Below are positions 8,790 through 12,692 of a stretch of DNA of 12,692 nt, in pieces (the first letter of the stretch is position 1; each line of letters opens with the position of its first letter). Location: contig NW_003134861.1 of NCBI RefSeq assembly GCF_000003605.2, positions 85,931 through 98,622 of the forward strand. The letters run 5' to 3'. Origin of the DNA: Saccoglossus kowalevskii (taxonomy: Eukaryota > Hemichordata > Enteropneusta > Harrimaniidae). The translations under genes and the position numbers were made by a program. The notes under the pieces are model-generated. The model was not told where the DNA came from and ran no database searches. It saw only the letters and a list, made by a program, of their open reading frames with translations.

Positions 8790-8824
8790 AGTCCCTGTTT
8801 TCGGACTTCGTCTGAACGGGGACT
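8790..8824 (+). repeat. Terminal hairpin of family B copy 2
   Basis: AGTCCCTGTT pairs with AACGGGGACT (one T-G wobble), and the stem extends inward through TCGGAC and GTCTGA around a short loop. The stem is longer than in the nested copy, which has lost some inner pairing. Confidence 0.85.
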
Positions 8825-8940
8825 AATAACGCTTGAGTTCAACTATTGAATATTAAAGACATCCAATATACAAAATGTTTTAAACATGCAAAGCAGGCCA
8901 AAGTTCCAAATTATGCATGTAACACTACAAGTATCAACTA

Positions 8941-8966
8941 CCGTACTTATTCCGGGTAAGAGCCCA
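8941..8966 (+). repeat. Left terminal inverted repeat of the TA-flanked element
   Basis: This is the left end, beginning CCGTACTTAT and preceded by TA. Its inner bases AGCCCATGCCTGGGC can fold as a small hairpin. Confidence 0.75.
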
Positions 8967-9269
8967 TGCCTGGGCAAACGCCCACCCCCCCACTTTTGAC
9001 ACAATAAAGAAGTTGAGGTCATACCCGAACACACGCCCAGGGGGTCTTTTTCTACACAAATTCCTTGACTGTTGTTGTATTAACAGTTGACTTTCTTGAA
9101 GTCTGTCGCGATACTTATAAAAATTGTTAATTGCGTAAAACAAGGGGTGGACGCAAAATAGCTGTGACAGCTTTCTGTCTTCAGGGCAGTGTGTTCACCG
9201 CTAATTTTTTTCAGAATCATAACAGTCAGCAAGTCTATAAAAATATATATTTTAAAGCAGAAACGGTAG

Positions 9270-9307
9270 TTCTCTTTTTGAAATATGTCGTGGCCCTAAA
9301 AAGGGCC
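9270..9307 (-). promoter_or_regulatory. Histone-type mRNA 3' stem-loop plus purine-rich element
   Basis: On the minus strand GGCCCT, TTTT, AGGGCC (bases 9307 to 9292) form a 6-bp stem with a 4-base loop, followed by ACGACA. Then comes a purine-rich stretch, CAAAAAGAGAA, about ten bases downstream. Animal replication-dependent histone mRNAs end this way: a 6-bp GGYYCU stem, a U-rich tetraloop, an ACC-like tail, then a purine-rich downstream element. No histone protein was recognised upstream, so it may be a relic, a captured processing signal or chance. It lies inside the TA-flanked element. Confidence 0.4.
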
Positions 9308-9440
9308 AGCCGTTTGGTTTGTGTTCTTAGAAACGATTCAAGCAAATCGTATAAGGAGAGCCGTAAGCAAGTGTCGCACTCGTTCGGCTTTAGCGTCGTC
9401 GACAATGAAACCAATATTGCAATATTGTAGCAACCCGTAC

Positions 9441-9586
9441 CTGAGAGAGTGGTTGAAATCACGTTTTGTAGCAGCTTGCGAATCCATAACTGGGGCCAGC
9501 AATTTTGCAATGTCACGCCGAAGACTGCCAAATTTTTTACCATCTTTCATCACCGCTATTGCATTTCTGTCATGAAAACTATTCTT
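9441..9586 (-). CDS. Exon encoding a HIRAN-like domain fragment (partial)
   Basis: On the minus strand a pyrimidine run ending ATCCAACGACAG precedes an open exon of 146 bases that finishes CTCTCAG before GTACGG, a strong donor. The 48 whole codons include HDRNAIAVMKDGKKFGSLRR and, further on, IAKLLAPVMD. This follows the HIRAN pattern D-x-N-A-I-x-V, G-x-x-x-G-x-L, A-x-x-L-A-x-x-M-D. HIRAN is the DNA-binding domain known from HLTF-type helicases and some stand-alone and mobile-element proteins; it grips 3' DNA ends. The first half of the domain should lie in an earlier exon. A candidate small exon near 9668-9706, before a GTAAGT donor, is in compatible phase but does not look like HIRAN. If the donor is unused, the frame runs on to a stop near 9338. 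The similarity was judged by eye. Confidence 0.5.
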
Positions 9587-9773
9587 CTGTCGTTGGATAA
9601 AAAAAAAAACTTCCTAATTCAAGTCCACCTCGATATCCATATAGTGAGACATTCCAACCGCCACAACTTACTGAATGATAACTTTCACCGTGATTGATAA
9701 GCGTCGAGTCTGGTAAGAAAGCAATGTCACGATTTGACCTTTGTGATGAAATACTAGTAGTGATGTCATTCTT

Positions 9774-9783
9774 AGCCAATCAG
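9774..9783 (+). promoter_or_regulatory. CCAAT box
   Basis: AGCCAATCAG is a close match to the animal CCAAT (NF-Y) consensus. It lies inside the TA-flanked element, between the minus-strand HIRAN-like exon and the plus-strand acidic frame. It could serve a transcript in either direction. Confidence 0.3.
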
Positions 9784-9998
9784 TAAAGCAGATGCATAAA
9801 GACCAAAGATGATTGCTATACTGTAAACAAAAGCATCGTGTGCCATTGCAGCAGAGCGACCCCATTTTTCTTGTCTCTTTATTATGATTAGACATGAATG
9901 AAAAATGCTAAGCTGACAGACTTTGAAATCCGTGGATTAAAATTGCCAAGTCCAAATTGTGTGGGACAATATAGACAAACTTCAGGAATAAGTTGTAG

Positions 9999-10114
9999 GG
10001 GTTTTGTTCGATGGCTACAGTGACGCTGACTTGGACTTTGTGGGTTTTGAGTTTGACGAAGATGGCAATGAACGTACAAATAAAGATCTGAGAAGTTATT
10101 TCAAACAGCTATGA
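9999..10114 (+). CDS. Small acidic reading frame, possible last exon (partial)
   Basis: After TTGTAG, a possible splice acceptor, an open frame reads VLFDGYSDADLDFVGFEFDE and then DGNERTNKDLRSYFKQL before TGA at 10112-10114. The peptide is rich in Asp, Glu and Phe and has no simple-repeat origin, so it looks more like real coding sequence than the surrounding AT-rich DNA. I do not recognise the family. It is on the opposite strand to the HIRAN-like exon, so the element would hold two genes or one of the two calls is wrong. An AATAAA overlaps it near 10079. Confidence 0.25.
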
Positions 10115-10527
10115 ATTTTTATAATTTTTACTGTGTAAATTTGTAAATTATTATTGATCTTGTATGACGGTTGATTCGTAATTTGCCGAGACCGGAAATC
10201 ATTTTACGCAGTTTAACCCCTGACATTTTAATTCATTTTGAGTTCACGCATATTGGGCGTGTTTGTCGGCGGGAAAATCCTAATTCAAATGATTCCTCAC
10301 TGTCGATTTTTATTATTTCTGGTTTATTTGTCACATTATAAACAATACATTAATTTTGTTTTACTTCTAGTGTTGCATATAGTTCATTTATTTCTGTTGC
10401 ATGTTTTCATTTACCGTTCTATTTCCTGTCGCAGTTTGATCTGCGTGTTGTAAATTTTCGTGAGTTTTTTTGCTGGGGATCTCCTGGCAAACGCCCACCG
10501 CTTCTTTTTGGCAATTTTCCATGACCC

Positions 10528-10552
10528 TGGGCTTATACCCGGATAAGTACGG
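10528..10552 (-). repeat. Right terminal inverted repeat of the TA-flanked element
   Basis: This is the right end, finishing ATAAGTACGG on the plus strand and followed by TA. It pairs with the left end with two short gaps. Confidence 0.75.
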
Positions 10553-10554
10553 TA

Positions 10555-10775
10555 TAACAATAGGATACCTCAGAAATAGTTTGGTTTAAGTGAATACCAA
10601 AATGACACAATTTAAGGTAAGTATTCAGTAATATCAGTCACCAGAATGGTAGTCACAATATGTATGTATAGTAAAATACACAATCCAGGTAAAGTACTCT
10701 GGACTAAATAAATGTATAGGACACAAAATAATTATCGGTAAGGAAATAGCATGCAAAATGCAAACTACACACTGG
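10555..10775. other. AT-rich flank of the TA-flanked element, no gene seen
   Basis: The sequence right of the element has no convincing reading frame or repeat. The minus-strand frame that crosses it is read here as the intron side of the exon candidate at 10776-10868. Confidence 0.35.
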
Positions 10776-10868
10776 CTTGATAAGGTTGAAGAGTCATTGT
10801 TGTGTCTGTTTGGATAAACTTCCTTGTACAACTGTATTCCTAATACAAGGACACTGTCAATCACAGAA
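10776..10868 (-). CDS. Weak exon candidate, unknown protein
   Basis: The minus strand between a possible acceptor (TGCTGGAACAG, or GTGATTGACAG 15 bases later) and a possible donor (CCA before GTGTGTAG) is open. It reads VLVLGIQLYKEVYPNRHNND and then SSTLSS. The residue mix is more protein-like than that of neighbouring frames. It could be an upstream exon of the minus-strand HECT gene, but there is no direct proof and the family is not recognised. Confidence 0.25.
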
Positions 10869-11242
10869 CTGTTCCAGCAAAAACTTTTGATATTTTAGAC
10901 AGTAACAGAGCAATGATACTGTTTGTCATACAAGTACTAGCACCAGATGAGGAACTGAGAAACTGCAATGATCCTTGGTGTACATTACATGTGTCAACAA
11001 CTTACCTTCCCATGTACTTCATGTACAGATCTACATGTAGTTTGTGGCCCTAAATAAGGACAAGAGTACTTTTCATATGACAATGATACAAATAAAGTGC
11101 ACGAATCCAGACAAATATTATCAAGTTTTTATTATCATACATTAATACTAACAAATCATGTGCAATTGAACTTTTATGCACAGAGAAACACATATTTATG
11201 CTTTGGGTGACAGCACTTCTCAAAGTAAAAAAAAAAGAGGAC
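10869..11242. other. AT-rich stretch, no gene seen
   Basis: No convincing exon, repeat or RNA gene is visible. It would be intron if both flanking exon candidates belong to one minus-strand gene. Confidence 0.35.
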
Positions 11243-11348
11243 CTGCGAAACTTTATACAATTGTCAGACATGCAGCGAATAGTATGCTTTTGTAATATAT
11301 GCAGTTCCAGTGGCTTTGCTTTCTGAGAAACAAATTCTGGCTCTGCAC
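11243..11348 (-). CDS. Exon candidate with a strong splice acceptor, unknown protein
   Basis: On the minus strand a long T-rich tract ending TTTTTTTCAG precedes AEPEFVSQKAKPLELHILQK and then HTIRCMSDNCIKFR. The frame then meets TCGCAG before GTCCTC, a usable donor. The acceptor is the best on this strand after the HECT exon. The strand and position fit an upstream exon of the HECT gene, or a separate gene. Without the frame's neighbours this cannot be decided, and I do not recognise the peptide. Confidence 0.35.
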
Positions 11349-11757
11349 CTGAAAAAAACAAAAAAAAACATTTAGTCAAAAGTACCGGTAAGCAGAGGTT
11401 GTAGCATATGTGCTCCCATTAGCTGTTAAATTTAATTAAACAAGATATTTGTGCATCGTCATTTCAGTACGAAAACATATTACTTAATATATTTATACCA
11501 GCCAGAAAGAAATTGCATTAGGAATATAAATGGACAACAATTGATGCATGTCTAGCAATATACTGTTTGAAAGGCCGCAAGATGTAATGAATAGTAAACC
11601 AATCACTACTCGAGTCGGACTGGCAAGGAAACTGCACAATACATACAGAAATGTACGCAATTGATATATGAGCAGCTCCACCAAATTTAAAAATATTCTT
11701 TCCATAGTTATGACTCTAATGTGAATGTGATTTTCCACTCCTTAGCAATACTAGTTT
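11349..11757. other. AT-rich stretch, no gene seen
   Basis: A minus-strand frame of 81 codons (11493-11738) is open but hydrophobic and low in charged residues, with no recognisable motif. I treat it as noncoding. Confidence 0.35.
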
Positions 11758-11965
11758 GTGTATTGTATTGTATTGTATTGTATTGTATTGTACTGTATCA
11801 TACAAGTTTATTGTGATTCTAAATGTGTTGGTAATATTATTTAGCTTTATTTAGGATTCTGTTTAGTTGGTTAACTTTACTGTATCTTAATGTAGTTTAT
11901 TTTATTTTTATACGACCATAGAACAACTCACTGTAGTTTGTTTTAATGTTGAATAAATATTATAA

Positions 11966-11997
<32 letters not shown>
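11758..11997 (+). repeat. TATTG and ATT microsatellites bounding a retroposon-like 3' tail
   Basis: A pentanucleotide array (TATTG, about 6-7 copies, 11759-11795) is followed by about 165 bases of T-rich sequence. TTGAATAAATATTATAAT and an ATT array of about ten copies (to 11997) come next. A unique tail ending in AATAAA and then a short ATT array is typical of the 3' end of some invertebrate LINEs and their SINEs. No reverse-transcriptase frame lies upstream, so this would be a 5'-truncated copy. The microsatellites are certain; the retroposon reading is an inference. Confidence 0.45.
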
Positions 11998-11998
<1 letters not shown>

Positions 11999-12263
11999 AA
12001 TCAGTTACAGTACAATAGTGATGTATTGCGCGAAATTGTTGCAAGGACAATACTTTTCTCGATTTGCGTGCCGTCGTGCGTCGATAAAAAATGCACGGAA
12101 TGGTCGGCAGTATCGATCAAGTTCATCTACTAGTGTGACCTTCGTGGCTGGCGAAAAGCAAGATGCCGTGTAATCTTTTAAATAGGCGTCAAGGAGGAGT
12201 GAATGGCCTTAATTTGGTTCTACAATGGGCGTCATGAAATGTTGGAAAATTACAGTCAATCAA
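11998..12263. other. Stretch with more CpG than its surroundings, no gene identified
   Basis: At about 12028-12175 the base composition changes: many CG dinucleotides appear in a window otherwise poor in them. The inverted pair CGTGC/GCACG lies near 12074-12098. An open plus-strand frame (FACRRASIKNARNGRQYRSS region) crosses it and stops at 12173. It begins inside the ATT array, has no splice support, and matches nothing I know. Confidence 0.35.
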
Positions 12264-12692
12264 AATCAAAGAAAGCTTAGAAAGAACTCCCGTGTGCTGA
12301 GAGTATTGAAGACACATTAAAAATTAATTAAAAATTACTTGTACATGAGATATTGATGGAAAAGCTGAAAACTAATTATGTAAATCAGGTAACTAATATG
12401 AACAGAACAGAACAAAAAAATTATGAATTATTATGCTAATTAAAGAATTAATATTAATCAAAATTAATCAGGCCTGTCTATTTTCCTAGAGCATTTATGT
12501 ACCAAGTGTCATTGAAATGTGATGATTACTACTTGAAATATCAAAAGCTGGAAATTAATTAATTATGCAAATTAGCTAATTAATATATACTGATATTACC
12601 CTAAAAACTATCAGGTTTGTGCACTGTCCTATGACATCTATGCACCAAGTTTTATGAAATGTGATGATTAGTACTTGAGATATCAGTGGAAA
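12264..12692 (+). mobile_element. Family A element, second copy, truncated by the window end
   Basis: AATCAAAGAAAGCTTAGAAAG then AACTCCCGTGTGCTGAGAG repeats the left end of the element at 5255, including the terminal ACTCCCGTGTGC. Core modules follow: CTGAAAACTAATTATG, ATTATGCAAATTAGC (12562) and TATGTACCAAG-type words near 12497 and 12640. The 5' unique part is shorter than in the first copy. The right end with its microsatellite and hairpin should lie beyond the window. Confidence 0.7.

Larger units (their letters stand above)
7622..8824 (+). mobile_element. Family B element, full-length copy with tandem core modules
   Basis: The left end AGTCCCCGTTAA (7622) is the inverted copy of the right end AACGGGGACT (8815-8824). 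The 5' part to about 7760 is unique. Core modules of roughly 135-150 bp follow, recognisable by AAGATGGCTGCCAGTCGGCC-type starts (about 7780, 7902, 8050, 8185, 8477, 8617) and by TGGACATGTATCCTAAC and TACCAAGTTTGAATG words. A GGAC-repeat microsatellite and a hairpin end the element. The layout matches pearl/HINE elements. It has no coding capacity; minus-strand frames of 60-111 codons across it repeat one another and only reflect the modules. The ends are seen; the superfamily is inferred. Confidence 0.7.
8941..10552. mobile_element. 1.6-kb DNA transposon with inverted ends and TA target duplication
   Basis: The left end starts CCGTACTTATTCCGGGTA and goes on to AGAGCCCA. The right end, read inward on the minus strand, starts CCGTACTTATCCGGGTATAA and goes on to GCCCA. 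These are inverted repeats of about 25 bp with two small gaps. TA flanks both sides (8939-8940 and 10553-10554), consistent with a TA-targeting transposon. Just inside each end, GGCAAACGCCCACC occurs in direct orientation (about 8973 and 10488), with related ACACGCCC words near 9031 and 10254 (inverted); these look like subterminal binding sites. Inside are a HIRAN-like exon (minus), a histone-like hairpin and a small acidic frame (plus). No transposase catalytic motif was recognised, so it is probably non-autonomous or decayed. The superfamily is unresolved: TA duplication fits Tc1/mariner-like and several other groups. Confidence 0.7.

Noticed and set aside
5255-8824. Canonical Helitron with TC...CTRR ends
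   Set aside because: Hairpins are present, but I do not see clear TC starts and CTRR ends at A/T junctions. The inverted ends fit Helentron/HINE-type elements better.
9131-9575. Plus-strand frames of 84-99 codons
   Set aside because: They lie opposite the HIRAN-like exon, have no recognisable motif and no splice support. I read them as antisense shadows.
9315-9700. Histone H4 or other histone gene upstream of the stem-loop
   Set aside because: Short look-alikes (a T-x-L-x-x-F ending before TGA) were weighed, but no frame aligns with H4, H3, H2A or H2B over any useful length. The exon here fits HIRAN better.
11946-12173. 75-codon plus-strand frame starting MLNKYY and running through poly-Ile
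   Set aside because: It begins in an ATT microsatellite read as poly-isoleucine, with no homology and no promoter or splice evidence.
1-12692. tRNA, rRNA or other structural RNA genes
   Set aside because: No cloverleaf with A and B box spacing and no rRNA-like stretch was seen on either strand by eye.

Overview
The window looks like AT-rich nuclear DNA from an invertebrate animal, most likely a marine lophotrochozoan such as a mollusc or brachiopod; the species cannot be named from the sequence. The reasons are a HECT ubiquitin-ligase exon with splice signals, a SAM/HTH/integrase-core gene of a type widespread in aquatic animals, long minisatellites, and two families of short non-autonomous elements. 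Those elements have tandem core modules, an ACGG- or AC-rich microsatellite and a 3' terminal hairpin, which is the layout of mollusc 'pearl' and Helentron-derived HINE elements. There are no bacterial operons, ribosome binding sites or structural RNA genes.

Layout. 1-300: AT-rich, with a degenerate repeated TTACGTTGTACGAA motif. 310-757: a minisatellite of about 22 copies of a 21-bp unit. 820-2216: an intronless integrase-like gene on the + strand, now a pseudogene (frameshift near 1624, and a TAA at 1740-1742 exactly where the third catalytic acid belongs). 2950-3758: a second minisatellite of about 31 copies of a 26-bp unit. 4308-4537: the last coding exon of a HECT-type E3 ubiquitin ligase on the - strand, holding the catalytic-cysteine motif and the C-terminal -4 Phe. 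5255-6920: a non-autonomous element (family A), interrupted by a family B element at about 5675-6311. 7622-8824: a second, larger family B element with an internal duplication. 8941-10552: a 1.6-kb DNA transposon with inverted ends flanked by TA; it carries a - strand exon resembling a HIRAN domain, a hairpin very like the histone mRNA 3' stem-loop, and a small acidic + strand reading frame. 10555-11350: two weak - strand exon candidates. 11758-11997: a retroposon-like 3' tail with TATTG and ATT microsatellites. 12264-12692: a second family A element that runs off the window.

How it fits together. This is an accessory, repeat-dominated stretch and not a pathway or operon. The one host-type gene clearly supported is the HECT ligase on the - strand. 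Sequence at higher coordinates may be its introns, filled by mobile elements, but that link is unproven. The most interesting pieces are the TA-flanked element with HIRAN-like coding, the histone-like stem-loop inside it, the nested pair of hairpin-ended elements, and the integrase pseudogene whose stop replaces a catalytic residue. I did not find convincing evidence of a wholly new biological system.
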